Notes: generated by a model not told the origin, from the letters alone. A stretch of 64,000 nt of DNA from Vicia villosa (GCF_029867415.1 NC_081186.1:21579915-21643914), one strand, 5' to 3'. Shown: positions 1 through 11,640, counted from the stretch's first letter. A program made the numbers and translations.

Positions 1-815
1 ATGAAACTGGTTTTTAAGAGGTAGTGTGGAATATACACAAGGGTGGGTGTGGATAGGTTTGCTGTATTCTTCCCATCACATATATATTATGTATTTGAAA
101 GGAATTCTCTTTAATTAGAATGAATGGAATATATATTTATTGAATGAATGATATTAAAGGTAGATGGATGAAATTGAATGGAGAATCAGTATGTCAATTA
201 TTTACAGATACATGCTATGAATAGCAAGAAGTGAAATTGAATTATATTTAAAGTAATTAACGTGAGGTATAAGTGATGAAATCAAATATATTCTTTTGGG
301 ACTTTTATGCCTGAAATAGAATACTAAAGTTTTTTTTTTTTTTTAAAAAAGATAGAATTTGTAAAAATAAAAGGTAAAATAAAAATAACAAATTTAATTA
401 AAATATACCAAATTATAGAAAACTAGAATATTAATAAACACACTTTTAATTTTATGACATTTTTGTGACTTTTTTAGAAATAAAGCTAAAATGAAATGAA
501 ACTAACAAATAAAATACAAAAGCGTCAAAGGTGATATTTGAACTCAGGTCTTTCACATGCAAGTCTTAGTCCCTTACCAACTGCGCTACCTTAATTATTC
601 AAAATAAAAATGACGTTTGAAAGTTAAAAAGGGTGAACAAATATTTGTTATTTAAGAAATACATATAATTTAAAGTAAACTATTCATATATTCTTAAATG
701 AACAGCATAATAATTCACTGATAAAATGTTAGTAAAATTGAATAAGACTTATAAGACCAAAGTTAAAAATAATTTAAAAGTTAGAATTAAGACGGGCAAA
801 TTTTGGGGTATGACA
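1..815 (-). mobile_element. Ogre-type LTR, 5' portion (partial)
   Basis: Read on the minus strand, an LTR opens at 815 with TGTCATACCCCAAAATTT, the same opening as the LTRs at 5089, 22205 and 28782, and runs off the left edge. It interrupts an Athila-type gag, whose reading frame is recognisable only down to about 816; the likely target duplication on this side is CACAC (816-820). The rest is AT-rich and non-coding, with a tRNA-like cassette at about 528-598. The 3' end lies outside the window, so whether this is a solo LTR or a whole element cannot be told. Confidence 0.75.
528..598 (-). other. tRNA-like cassette inside an LTR
   Basis: On the minus strand there is a good pol III A-box core (TAGCGCAGTTGG), then about 30 bases, then a decayed B-box (GAGTTCAAATA, close to the consensus GGTTCGANTCC). 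The layout matches the 5' half and T-arm of a tRNA, but I cannot fold a full cloverleaf with an acceptor stem, so this is not a functional tRNA gene. It lies about 220-290 bases inside the LTR. It could be a tRNA-derived SINE remnant captured by the LTR. Confidence 0.5.
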
Positions 816-1840
816 CACACAGTTTGGTGAGGGCCATTACAAATTTCACAGATTACAGGTTGAGCTTGTTGGACTTGAGCAACCTGTTCAGTACCTATAT
901 TCATAGCCTTTAATCTCTTTTCTACCTCTGCAACTATAGCATCTTCAACCCGAATTTTTGAAGTTTCCAACTTCAGATCAATGACTCTTTCAGGTTTATT
1001 TGTACACCTGTCATACAACTCCAAATGCTCATTTGCAGCTATCGCTTCAATGATCCTGATAATGCCGGAGGCTGTTGTGAAATTTGTTGAGCCTCCAGCT
1101 GCTGTATCGATCAACTGCTTTGTTTTCATTTTGAGCCCATTGACAAATATCTGCATTTGGTCAGTTTTGTCCATGTTATGAGTGGAACATGCTACTAGGG
1201 CCCTCTTGAATCTTTTATAAGCATCTCCTAAGGGTTCACCCTCCTGCTGTTTGAAATTCAAAATGTCATACCTCTTCCTTATAAAGACCGAGGCGGGAAA
1301 GTACTCATTCAAGAAATCCTTCTCCATCTCTTCCCATGACATGATACTGCCTGCTGGAAGAGAATAGAACCACTCTTCTGCTTCTTCGGCCAAGGTGAAT
1401 GGGAACATTCTCAGATTCTTCGCCTCTTCTGTATGCCCTTCAATTTTTAAAGTCGTACTCATAGTCAGAAACCTCTATAGGTGCTTGTTTGCATCTTCAT
1501 TAACCTTCTCGGTGAAAGGTTTTCTTTCCAGTTGATTTATTGTGCTCGGATGCAATTGAAAATTTGCCGCATTTACCGGTTGGTTGACAATTGTTAGTCT
1601 ACCACCCAGTGTGTTCGTAGCACCATAGTCTCCGAGAGGTCTCTCAGGAGGAGGAGGATTTTCACCCATAATTTCTGGTTCACTTTCAGATTCCGAACTT
1701 GAATGAACTGTAATCACTTCTTCCTCGGATTCCAGTTTAGCTTGACGAACTTGTTTGCACCTTGCGTGCAAAGTCCTTTCAATTTCTGCGTCAAAAAGAA
1801 ATTCTGCCGAGGCCTTACCTTGCATAAACAGATTAGACAA
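816..1840 (-). pseudogene. gag: Athila-type gag, broken
   Basis: This encodes the capsid-type Gag of an Athila-lineage Ty3/gypsy element. The N-terminal part (1475-1840) and the retrotransposon-gag part (816-1462) are in one frame, separated by a single TAG codon at 1475-1477. Family-typical blocks are GGRLTIVNQPVN before the stop and AEEWFYSLP after it. A cysteine/histidine patch (CEICNGPHQTVC) near 840 resembles the start of a zinc knuckle. The frame is then cut at about 815 by an inserted LTR; the C-terminal 20 or so residues of the open frame below 815 are antisense LTR read-through. The matching PBS lies 100 bases upstream at 1944-1961. Pol is not in the window. Confidence 0.88.
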
Positions 1841-1943
1841 TTATTAAAATGAGGAACAAAAATAAAAAGTGCAGAAAATAAAATTTTAGTTGCAGAGCAA
1901 CAAAATTCTAACTGAACTCAACTTAAACTCAATATTATGGCAG

Positions 1944-1961
1944 TCCCCGGCAACGGCGCCA
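1944..1961 (-). promoter_or_regulatory. Primer binding site (tRNA-Asp type) of the Athila-like element
   Basis: The minus strand reads TGGCGCCGTTGCCGGGGA, complementary to the 3' end of plant tRNA-Asp as I know it. It lies six bases inside the LTR end at 1968 and about 100 bases before the gag start, the expected order for reverse-transcription priming. It belongs to the Athila-like element, not to the Ogre-type LTR that now lies next to it. Confidence 0.85.
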
Positions 1962-1967
1962 AAAACT

Positions 1968-1987
1968 TGATCGGTAAAATAGCAAGT
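1968..1987 (-). mobile_element. 3' terminus of the Athila 5' LTR, with ACTTG target duplication
   Basis: On the minus strand these 20 bases read ACTTG followed by CTATTTTACCGATCA, after which the PBS leader begins. The remainder of this LTR is at 20793-22204, which starts TGATCA (inverted match of the GATCA end here) and stops at GTACACTTG. The two pieces were separated by insertion of the Ogre-type element 1988-25017, so 1983-1987 and 22200-22204 are its ACTTG target duplication. Confidence 0.85.
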
Positions 1988-3167
1988 TGTAGCAACCTTC
2001 CCTAAAAATTGAGCTTTTAGAGTCGCCACCTATTCTGAAGGGCGAATAGGAAACCCTACGCAGTTTAGAGATCAGGGTAAGTTATTATAATCAGGTCGAG
2101 GGAAGGTGTTAGGCACCCTCAACCCTTTCCTAAGGTTTTATGTTCGAAGTAAAGGTTAATGGCTGAATATTGAGGTTTATAGCTAAGGAAGTGAATAGGG
2201 GAAAAAATGAGATTTGAATGAATTGAGGTTTTAGGGAAGGGGACTCGCCTTGGTTATCCAAGTGCCTACGTATCTCCTTAGGGAGAATCAGAGTCAACGT
2301 AGTTCGGGCACAGGGTTGTACGCCTTTGAATTTGATTTTGATTTGATATGGTTTGGAGGCTTTTTGAATGGCCTATCGTAGTTTTGAAATGCAAAGTTCG
2401 AAGGTATTTTGAATTACCTTATCGTAGTTTTGAACATCACAGTGTTGAAGAGATGAAAATCCGTAGTGTCGTGGTTTAGTGTGTTTTGAATATTTGGGCG
2501 TACAACCCTTATTTAATATGTCACCGTTAGTTGCGATGATCAATAGGTTTGATCATTTTAGTTAACAGATTAATGGGCATTGCTGGTTACTCTGATCGAT
2601 AGATTCGATCGTTGCGGGCAGCAAATTGAATGTATTTTAGATTTGATATTTTTTATCTCTTGCCTAGTGCGACTAATAGATTTAGTCGGGTCTAGAAGAG
2701 AATTAATTGAAGGTTAATGTTTTCTTTGCCAAATGGGCAGTGAGATTGGACAAACCCTAATATTTATAATCTTTATAGGGTTTTTGTGATTTTTAATAAT
2801 TAAAAAGTAATTAAATAGATTAAATCGATATAATCGAAATAATCGGGAGGAAATTCTAAACCCTAGTCTAATCCTAATTTATATGCTAATTCTAATTTAA
2901 ATAAATTATATACATTAAGAAATATTAATATAATTAAACATTTATATAAATAAAGTATAAATAACATACATAAAAATAAAAAAAAAAGAAACCTGGGCTG
3001 AGATCATGTATGGCTGATCTTTGAATGTCCATGGTGGACTGCAAGCTTTAAGGCGTAGATCTGATAGTGATAGGATCCTGTGGCTGAGCATGGAGGTATA
3101 TGATGGGGATGTGTGGGGAGGCGACACCGGATTCAGAGACAAGTAATACACAAAAAAACATTTGCAC

Positions 3168-3240
3168 CGGTCAAGACTCGAACTCATGTCTTTGAGATTT
3201 CCAACAAAACGCGCTAACCGTCCGTGCTGCAGCTTGTTAA
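3168..3240 (-). other. tRNA-like cassette inside the Ogre-type LTR
   Basis: On the minus strand a degenerate A-box (TTAGCGCG...TTGG) is followed about 30 bases later by a B-box-like GAGTTCGAGTC. The same block recurs at 24066-24135 in the partner LTR. No full cloverleaf is evident, so this is probably a tRNA-derived segment carried by the LTR family, not a tRNA gene. Confidence 0.5.
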
Positions 3241-3904
3241 TTGAAATAAACCATTCGCGAATCAAAATATATCAAATCTAAACGATTCAAAATTTCAAAA
3301 TAAATTCGCGCGCACAATACTGCTCCTCTTCTCCAATGGTTCTGAAACCTTTGCTACGAATTGCCTTCAAGTCCGCCGCGACCTTCTTGGTGGCAAAACT
3401 TGTGAAATCCAAAACTCAACAAAAACAACAATAAAATCAAACTGAGAGGTGTAGTTTAACCGCAAATCGTCCCTTGAACTCAATAGAATCGTTAATTTTG
3501 GCTGATTTCTTCTAAACCTCAACGCCCCCAATTCAAAGCTTGCATAACCTAGCAATGGTGATTCTCGATACAAGCGATTAAACAACGATTGGATTGCCCA
3601 GAACGCTTCCATACATAATTGTGAACACATACATATAACCAAAATCAATTTATAGTGCAAAAATCGTCACCATTGAAACTAAAAAAAAAAGCAAACCGTG
3701 ACTAATATCTCTATGGTTCTTAACGCTTTGATCGAAGGTGATGATTGATATAGCTTCGGGAAACCCCAAGGAATCGATTGGTATTCTTTATTTGGCCTCT
3801 ATCCTCCTGAAAATCTGAATCCGCATTTTGGTGGTTCTTGAATTGTTTGTTCTTCAATGCCTTTTGCAGCGGCCCTCCTCCCCCCTCCTATTCTCAGTAA
3901 CTTC

Positions 3905-3913
3905 TTTATATAT
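3905..3913 (-). promoter_or_regulatory. Putative TATA box of the Ogre-type LTR
   Basis: The minus strand reads ATATATAAAG, about 1.18 kb after the LTR start. The same motif occurs in the partner LTR at 23381-23390. Position and sequence suit the U3 promoter; the transcription start is not determinable by reading. Confidence 0.5.
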
Positions 3914-5089
3914 GTCAGATTCCATTAGGTTAGAAAACTCAATCTAATCTTCCTAATTTTTGGAGATGGTAATTTGATTGAAGATTCATATTAAAACTTT
4001 TTAGAATTGGCCTAATTTCCCAAAAATCTTGTACCAATCACTTGCTCATAAATTTTGCTTGATAATGGTGATTAAATGTTGATTGGAATGATTGGGATAA
4101 GGAGCCAAATCAAATATTTGGTTTTTACTTTATTTATTCTTGATTTAATTTGCATTTTAACCAATAAAAATCCAAAATAAATAAAATAAATAATGGAAAA
4201 ATGCAAGGATGGGCTTGGAGGTCGTGGGCCATATTAGGAATAGGTTTCAAGCATAAAAAGCTAGGCCCATTTAGAATAAATTCAATTTTGACCCTTATTT
4301 CCTTCATATATTTCAACCGAAATTCACCAACTTCGACAAGGCATATCTCTCTCAATTTTTAAGATATGAAGGAGGTCTAGGACTTTTTAGAAACCTCAAG
4401 ATGTCCTCTACAAGCCACTTTGGAACATATTTTTCATTTGGAGTTTTTATCTTGATGATATTGCTCCTGACAAAAAATAGCTTTCTTGCGATCTTCTAGA
4501 AGGACCTGTAATGTTTTGAACCATATCTCTTGAATGAAGCATTTCTGGTCTTGGCTCGTGAGAGACAAAGTTGTAGAGAATCAAATTTCCTTCAAAATAG
4601 GCTTTGATTGTGAAATTATTGATGCTCCATGTGAAAGTTATGACCAGTCAAAGTTGAGTTGACTTTCTCCTAAAAAGCCCTATTTTGAACCTTTGCATTT
4701 GTTCATTTCTGATTTTTCATTGATGGATCATGATCAACCTTTGATCAAATGATGGACATAACCTCACACACTTGATGTTGACCAAAAATCTTGAAGTTTG
4801 ACTGTATTTTGACTATAGTTGACTTTTAAGTCAGCATAGTCGATTATTGATCATATGAGCCATTGAGTGAGCAATCCTTGGAATTGAAGCGTGACTTTTA
4901 ACATGGATAAGCTTTGATACATATGTGACACCTTTAGATCGAATTGAGGCCTTAGAGATTCAAATTCTCTTGATAAAAATGCAAACCCTAATTTATGAGG
5001 TCCTTGATTAGGAGACTGTTACTTGAATAAACCCTTGAACCCTGAGCCATTGAAGATGAAAAGTGGAAGGCAAATTTTGGGGTATGACA

Positions 5090-5104
5090 GCTGCCCCTGT
5101 TCAA
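5090..5104 (-). promoter_or_regulatory. Polypurine tract before the 3' LTR
   Basis: On the minus strand AACAGGGGCAGC lies immediately before TGTCATACC. This is the expected place and base composition for the plus-strand primer of an LTR element, and it identifies 1988-5089 as a 3' LTR. Confidence 0.65.
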
Positions 5105-5542
5105 TCTTCTTAAACCTGAAGAGTCAGATAGGCACGTCTGCCTATCGTGATCTAAAGGTAGAAGATGATTGAACACTGAGAATGCCCTGAAATTTGCATT
5201 TGTTGGGAAGAAGTTCTGTGGGAGATGGGCTTACAGATGCCACCCAAGGTAAATGCCCTTTTTTTTTAGTGTGAAGCAGATGCTTTCGAAAGGAACCACT
5301 TGCTTTATTTGTAGTACGGCCTAAAAGGCAACCTGAATTTTATGCAATGTTATGATGCATGCGATATATGATGCAGTGAGCTTCCCAAAATAAATGAGAG
5401 CAATGTATGCATATGCATTATGTATGAATGAGATATGTTAGTTGAATGATGCATGACTATTAGCCATGTTAGTTGAAGTATGTTAGTAAATTTTGAAAAA
5501 GAAAAATAAAACCTTTGTTTGTTATTGATGATGTTTTGGAGA

Positions 5543-5830
5543 ATATCACTACTGAGGGACTCACGTGATAAACCCAATTGAAGAAACCTTTGAAAATCTT
5601 GTTGTAGAACCCTTTGCATAACCCCTTTGTTTTTTTTCCGAAGTAGATCACTGCCGAGGGACTAACATGATAAACCCCATTGGAGAACCCTTTATAAAAC
5701 CATATTGTAAAACCCTTTGTGAACCCTTTGTAGTCTTGAAGAATATCACTACCGAGGGACTAACGTGATAAACCCCATTGAAGAATCTTTCGAAAACCCT
5801 TTGATCACTACCGAGGGACTAACGTGATGG
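5543..5830 (-). repeat. Tandem array, four degenerate units of 60-105 bp
   Basis: Units begin with ATCACTACCGAGGGACTAAC and continue with GTGATAAACCCCATTGAAGAA; starts are near 5543, 5646, 5743 and 5804. Unit length shrinks from about 103 to 61 bp, so the array has suffered internal deletions. Confidence 0.8.
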
Positions 5831-5885
5831 GTAAACGTAACTATCAATAGTGACGACTCGCAGTTTTGTTGTGTGGAAGATAGTT

Positions 5886-6860
5886 AACTTGCTATAGCGC
5901 TAGCAAGCTTTCGTTATTTTGTGAACCCCACATACTATAGCTCTTAGTAAGTCTTCGTAGTTTGTGAACCCCACTTACTATAGTTCTAGTAAGTTTCCGT
6001 AGTTTGTGAACCCCAGATCACTTGCTATAGCTCTAGCAAGCTCACCTGCACCAATAGGATCACTTGTCATAGTTCTGACAAGCTCACCCGCACCATTTGG
6101 ATCATCTGCCCTTGTTCGGGCAGAGTTCACCTGCACCATTTGGATCATTTGCCCTAGCTCGGAAAAATTTCACCTACACCATTTGGATCATTTGCCCTGG
6201 TTCGGACAAATTTCACCTACACCATTTGGATCATTTGCCCTGGTTCGGACAAATTTCACCTGCACCATTTGGATCATTTGCCCTAGTTCAGACAAATTTC
6301 ACATGCACCATTTGGATCATTTGCCCTGGTTCGGACAAATTCACCTGCACCTTTTGGATTACCTGTCACAGTTCTGACAAGCTCACCTGCACCATTTGGA
6401 TTATTTGCCCTGATTCGGACAAATTTCACCTGCACCAATAGGAATTATTTGCTATAGTTCTAGCAAACTTACCTGCACCAAAGGAATTACCTGCCATGAA
6501 TCTGGCAAGCGTACCTACATAAGATGAACCATTTGCTATAGTTCTAGCAAACTTACCTGCATGAAAAAGATTCACTTGTTATAGCGCTAGCAAGCCCTCG
6601 CAGTTTGTAGGTAACCCACTCACTATAGTTCTAGTAAGTCGTCGCGGTTGGTATACCCATTCACTATCGTAGTTTGAGTAAGCTTATCGAAGATGGTATG
6701 ACCCACTTACTATAGTTCTAGTAAGTAGTCGCAGTTAGTCGTACCTGCTTACTATCGTAGTTTTAGTAAGTTTATCGTAGATGGTGTGGCCCACTTACTA
6801 TCATTCTAGTAAGTCGTCGCAGTTAGCCATACCTACTCACTATCGTAGTTTGAATAATCC
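5886..6860 (-). repeat. Tandem array, 43-bp core (6091-6440) with related flanking units
   Basis: The core unit pairs CACCATTTGGATCATTTGCC with a GTTCGGACAAATTTCACCTG half. Starts near 6091, 6134, 6178, 6221, 6263 and 6306 give a 42-44 bp period. Flanking units (5886-6090 and 6441-6860) follow the same pattern with CTATAGTTCTAGCAA or CTATAGTTCTAGTAAGT and longer spacing. Open frames here are produced by the repeat and are not genes. Confidence 0.85.
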
Positions 6861-6882
6861 CAAAAGGATTGCTTGTTTGGAG

Positions 6883-7205
6883 ACTCACGACTCGAGGGTC
6901 GGAATAAATAGCATGTCAAGTATTCACGACTCGAGGGTCGGAAAACACCTATCACAACCCGAGGGTTTGGAAATTTACGACTCGGGGGTCAGAAAACACA
7001 CCTATCACAACACGAGGGTTGGAAACTCACGACTCGAGGGTCGGAAAACACACCTATCACAACACGAGGGTTGGAAACTCATGATACGTGGGTCGGAAAA
7101 GACACCTATCCCAACACGAGGGTTGGAAACTCACGACACGTGGATCAGAAAATACACCTATCACAACACGAGGGTTGGACACTCACGACTCGTGGGTCAG
7201 AAGAC
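6883..7205 (-). repeat. Tandem array, about 50-bp unit, seven copies
   Basis: Units contain CACGACTCGAGGGTCGGAA followed by ACACACCTATCACAACACG. Starts near 6883, 6924, 6977, 7028, 7079, 7133 and 7183. CTCGAG and similar short palindromes recur in each unit. Confidence 0.85.
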
Positions 7206-7434
7206 TCTTGTAGTATGTGAATGCACTAGATGATATGCATATGCTAATGCGTATGTATGTATGCTGATGCCGACGTCAATCCCAAGATTTTATCTCCTTA
7301 TTGAACCTGTTTAAACCATATTTGCACCTACACCACGGCTATGCTTATCCCGGCTTGGATAATGCTCATGCATATGCGTAGTTTGTTTATGAAATGAACA
7401 ACAGGGTTGCTATCATCGGTAAGGTTACCGGGAT

Positions 7435-7735
7435 ACATCAATCAGGTGATCGGGTGAGTATCTCCGTAAGGTTGCTATCATCAGTAAGGTTACTGGCATC
7501 GGTAAGGTTACCGGAAAGCATCAATCAGGCGATTGGGAAGAGTATCTCAGTAAGGTTACTGGCATCGGTAAGGTTACCGGAAAGCATCAATCAGGTGATT
7601 GGGAAGAATATCTCAGCAAGGTTACTGGCATCGGTAAGGTTACCGGAAAGCATCAATCAGGTGATTGGGAAGAATACCTCAGTAAGGTTACTGGCATCGG
7701 TAAGGTTACCGGGAAGCATCAATCAGGTGATTGTT
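7435..7735 (-). repeat. Tandem array, 66-bp unit
   Basis: CATCAATCAGG recurs at about 7435, 7518, 7584, 7650 and 7717, giving a regular 66-67 bp period in the last four. Each unit also holds paired GGTAAGGTTAC motifs. Because 66 is divisible by three, an open frame of 22-residue repeats persists on the plus strand; it is antisense to the element and I do not call it a gene. Confidence 0.88.
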
Positions 7736-8104
7736 TTAGAGAAGACCGCCTAGAGAGGTTCCTAGAAAGGATGATAATTCGTCTCAAGGAAGACTACCTG
7801 AAGAGGTTCTTGGAGAGGATCGTGAGATTTATCTTAACGAAGACTACCTAAAAAGGTATGGTGTAATGCATCAACCAATGTATGTAATGCATGATTTATA
7901 TGTATTTGCATGATGCTCCAATGATAGGTTGTTGATAACCAAAGCGTATATAGCTTGCTAAAGTTGTAAAGTTTGTTGGATGCTATCGTGATTCCCCGAT
8001 ACCTGTTTTTGAAGATCGTAGTTAGAAGGAAGATTTGTTCGATGTTGTAAAGTGTGAGAACGCCTTTTCCTTTTATTGTGCTTTGCCCTAGTTTGACCCT
8101 TTGA

Positions 8105-8205
8105 GTTACTCCACGCTTTTGAACTTTTGAGGTTCTCCACGCCTTTAACCTTTCGAGGTTCTTCGCACCTTTAACCTTAGAGGTTCTCCACACCTTTAAC
8201 CTTTG
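8105..8205 (-). repeat. Short tandem array, about 27-bp unit
   Basis: Four degenerate copies of GAGGTTCTCCACGCCTTTAA follow one another. A further tiny array of TGCTTGAACCTT-like units occurs at about 9438-9490. Confidence 0.7.
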
Positions 8206-10794
8206 AATTTTTTACCTTATGGATTTGATATCCAATGCCCCAATGTTTAGTAGGAAAAGATGCCTATGATCTCCAAGTCGTGAAGGAAGTGCCCTGAGGA
8301 ATAACCTTGTCATATGCCTCGACGTTTGGATTGAATGGGTATGCCCTTGATCTCCAAGATATGGAGGGCTATCCAAAGTGTTCTATCCTTTTGAATTTGA
8401 GTTCTTCCCATGTTTGACATGCCCCTGTTTATTGCTTCGAGATGTGCCCCAAGTCGACTGAACCTTAGGAAGAATGCCCCTTAGTAAATAGGATTTTTGA
8501 TTGTATGCCCCTGTAACCCTTGAAATTTTGCCCCTGTTCAGGAGAACGCCCTAGATGTGGTTCCCCCCATTCCAGAGTCTTTATTAGAAATGATCGCCTT
8601 TGATTAACCCATTTCGAGATCTCCTCGATGTTAAGTGTATATTCGTAGATGACGTTGTACCCTTAGAGAAGTAACTCCAATACGATGCGTATGCAAGTTT
8701 TGAGATTGAAGTCCGTTATGAATTAGGACTGAATGTTTTTAGAAATGAATGCTTGAAGAAGCATAGTGTTTAGAAATAGTTTTAATAAACCTAGGAGTCA
8801 GTATAACAAAATCCCGCTTAATATGCTTTCGTAGTTAACCTTGCCTCAATTAGGACTTTTGAATGTTGTAACTTGGCCTGGTTCATGGTTTTAAGAAACA
8901 ATGGATATAAGGCTCGAAATTTATTTAACCCACCCCTTTCTCCTTGATGTTCTCCGAATCCTAAAAATTCTCCTAATCCAATGAATGTGCTTTGTTTGCA
9001 AGAGAATCGTTTCAGTATTGATGTTGAGCAGAAGCCTTAGTAGAGATCCAAGCATTGATGTGAAGCTTTGATGATTTAGCAGTCACCCGATTGTCCTTTG
9101 TATTTCGCCTTTGTTTTGTTTCTTCATCCCTTATTTTGCATGAACCAATTCCTTTGGATTTGATTCATCGGGATGCCCTAATTTTTGCCAAAGTCATTTT
9201 GTTTTCTTTCATGGAATTTTCCATTTTGACTTAGCGGGCATTTTCCTCCTTTTTCCTTTGAATGCTCCTTTTGAGATTTGATCCTTGGATTTTGAATATT
9301 GTGACTGCCATGTTGACTTTGATTTGCAAGCTTCGACTTTGATACTTCCTCGGTCTTGAATGATGTATTGAGGAAGAAGATGTTGTGAATGTTATCTCCA
9401 TTGCTTCCTCAATCTTGGATGAATGCGAGGAAGAAGATATGCTTGAACCTTATGCTTGAACCTTTGCTTGAATTTTTGCTTGAATCCTTGCTCGGATTGA
9501 CTGATTCTCTTGACAACCAAAGTACACCATTGAATTAATCGAAATCTACCCTGTCCCTGGTTGACATCAAGGTTTATTTGAAAAAAGTAGAAACAATCTC
9601 CAACTCCTGGCTCGAGGGGGTGACGAGGGATTAACATCCTTATATCTCCACTGTTTGGGAATTGAAACAATGCCTGTACATCCTCGGCTCGGTCTTACCT
9701 TGAAAGCATATGTTTAGCGAGACTTAGTTATTTGTATTCGTCATTCTCCCTTAAGTTTGTTAATAATCCTAACTTGAAAATAGAAGTGTGCGACTGGAAT
9801 GTCGTAGTAGTGAGCGAATGAATTGACTCCAAAACCTACATGGTCATCCCATTAGAATTGTTAATCCGAAGGTACAACTTTTATCCTGAGTGGCACTTAG
9901 CGATCGTAGGGGTTGAAGTTTTGACATGATAAACACCTATTGATCCTAGGGACAATCTCCTTTGTAAATCCGTCGACGTTGCTTTACTCCTTGGTTTCTG
10001 GACTTGTAGAAGTGAAGGGTAACCTCGAATTCTCTTTGGGTACGTCAAACCTGTCGGGAATAAATTGCTATCGGTGGGTTTTCGTCGTATTAGAACTTCA
10101 TGAGTTTCCTTTGACTGAACCTCTTTTGCTTTTTATAAGGATAACGTCACACCATTCGCAATCTTCGGAATTCGTAGATTGATGAGGAAAACTCATGACC
10201 CTTTTTCCCCTTGGTGTGGGATTAACACATGTTGCCTTCTCTCCATCGTAGTTATGCCTCTTCGTTCAGGATATTGCCCCAGTTGGACAAACCCTTTCCC
10301 CCTCGAGTTATCTTAGAGTGTCCTTGTAAAATTGATGTGTTCTAAGATGGACCCCTTGATGACTAGATACATCTTGAGTGTATCTATTGGGAATTTCTTT
10401 GTTGAACTAATCCTTGCTCGACGATAACCTTTGTTATATTTATAATCCTGTTACAACAAGGCATGGACATGTAGTCGACATGGCGAAAGACATCCCTTTT
10501 TTTCTTAGTGAGTCCAAGTTTGTTCTCGATAATTTATCCTCCTTTCTCCATTGTCTACGATCCTTTTGATGATTTTTTTGTGAGTTGTAGGAAACCGGCT
10601 AACACGGTAAGTATGGATGTGGGCGAAGATGCAAATGTAAATGTATGAATGCATGAAAATGCAAATGCATGCGTATGCGAGAGACTCCCTTTTTTTTATA
10701 ACTCCGTGTATGCAATGCAGACGTGTGACGTATAATCCTAGAGATAGCCTTAGAGGAGACTTTATACCCTCGTGAAATCCTTGCAAGATAGATG

Positions 10795-11640
10795 TTATGA
10801 CACGCCAATGGAAATCCCTTAGACTAGGGAGTATGTAGAAGGTAGCGGCTGGTGACCGTTCAAGACAGTCACCAAGTCTCATGGCCATCGAGAGGCTGTT
10901 CGACGTGTACCAATGAAGTTGTCCCTCGTGGGAAGGTTCTCTATGCGGAACACTACCTATCTAAGGACGATATCGGATGCTAGGAATGAAATATGTATAG
11001 ATGGAAATCCAAACCCTTTAAAGGGTGCGCGGGAATAAGCACAGAGTGACCGTTCGAGACAGTCACTAGATCGCATGGCCATCGAGAGGCCAATCGATGT
11101 GTGTAAACTAAGGTGTCCTTCGTGGAAGGGCACGTAGTTGTAAGAATACAAGGATATAAAAGGAAAGTCCCTACAGGCTAGGGAGCGCGTAGATGCAAGC
11201 ATGGAGTGACCGTTCCAGACAGTCACTAGATCGCATGGCCATCGAGAGGCCAATTGACGTATGCTAGCGAAGATGTCCTCCGTACGAAGGATTCGATTTT
11301 TTAGAAATAGAATCCCTACAGGCTAGGGAATGCATAGATGTAAGCACTGGGTGACCGTTCAAGACAGTCACTGAATCGCATGGCCATCGAGAGGCCAATT
11401 GATGTATGCTAACAAAGATGTCCTTTGTACGAAGGACGCGATTTAAAAAAATCCCTACAGGCTAGGGAACGCGTAGACGTAAGCACATGGTGACTGTTCA
11501 TGACAGTCACTAAGTCTCATGGCCATCGAGATGCCAATCAACGTGCATAAATGAAAGTGTCCTTCATAGGAAGGACATAGTCTTAGAAATAGAGTCCCTG
11601 CAGGCCATGGAACGCATAGGAATACCTGCAAAAATTAAAA
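10795..11640 (-). repeat. Tandem array of hairpin-bearing units, 140-195 bp
   Basis: GTGACCGTTC recurs at about 10851, 11045, 11206, 11350 and 11489. Each unit carries several self-complementary segments: GTGACTGT/ACAGTCAC, TGGCC/GGCCA around a short loop, TCCCTA/TAGGGA, and GTCCTT/AAGGAC. The stems persist while the loops vary. Confidence 0.85.

Larger units (their letters stand above)
1988..5089 (-). mobile_element. 3' LTR of a non-coding Ogre-type element
   Basis: This 3102-bp LTR starts TGTCATACCCC at 5089 and ends GGTTGCTACA at 1988 (minus strand). Its partner is split between 12283-12568 and 22205-25017. Over the first 285 bases the copies differ by only about four changes by eye, so the insertion is young. 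It contains a TATA box near 3905-3913, a tRNA-like cassette at 3168-3240, and near 4380-4500 a block shared with other LTR families in the window. A purine-rich PPT adjoins at 5090. Open frames within it (for example 2942-3265, 3367-3660) are unrelated to known proteins and I treat them as non-coding. Confidence 0.92.

Noticed and set aside
749..815. The last 20 or so residues of the Athila gag open frame.
   Set aside because: They are read-through into the inserted LTR, not gag.
2942..4355. Open frames 2942-3265, 3367-3660 and 4134-4355, also found in the partner LTR near 22939-24425.
   Set aside because: Conservation is explained by LTR pairing; frames are short, unrelated to known proteins and broken differently in the two copies.
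1968..5105. LTR at 1988-5089 taken as one LTR shared by two tandem elements (PBS left, PPT right).
   Set aside because: The PBS belongs to the Athila element. Twenty bases between (ACTTG plus the Athila LTR end) and the same ACTTG at 22200-22204 show a clean insertion.
6006..6441. Overlapping open frames with repeated HHLDHLPWFGQ-like and TIWIICP-like units.
   Set aside because: Produced by the 43-bp tandem repeat; open in two frames at once, as low-complexity repeats often are.
7394..7753. A 119-residue open frame with perfect 22-residue repeats.
   Set aside because: It is the translation of a 66-bp tandem repeat whose length is a multiple of three, on the strand opposite to the element, with no start context or homology.
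7435..11640. Direct repeats considered as a CRISPR array.
   Set aside because: Units diverge along their whole length with no constant repeat and unique spacers, and all surrounding sequence is plant retrotransposon.
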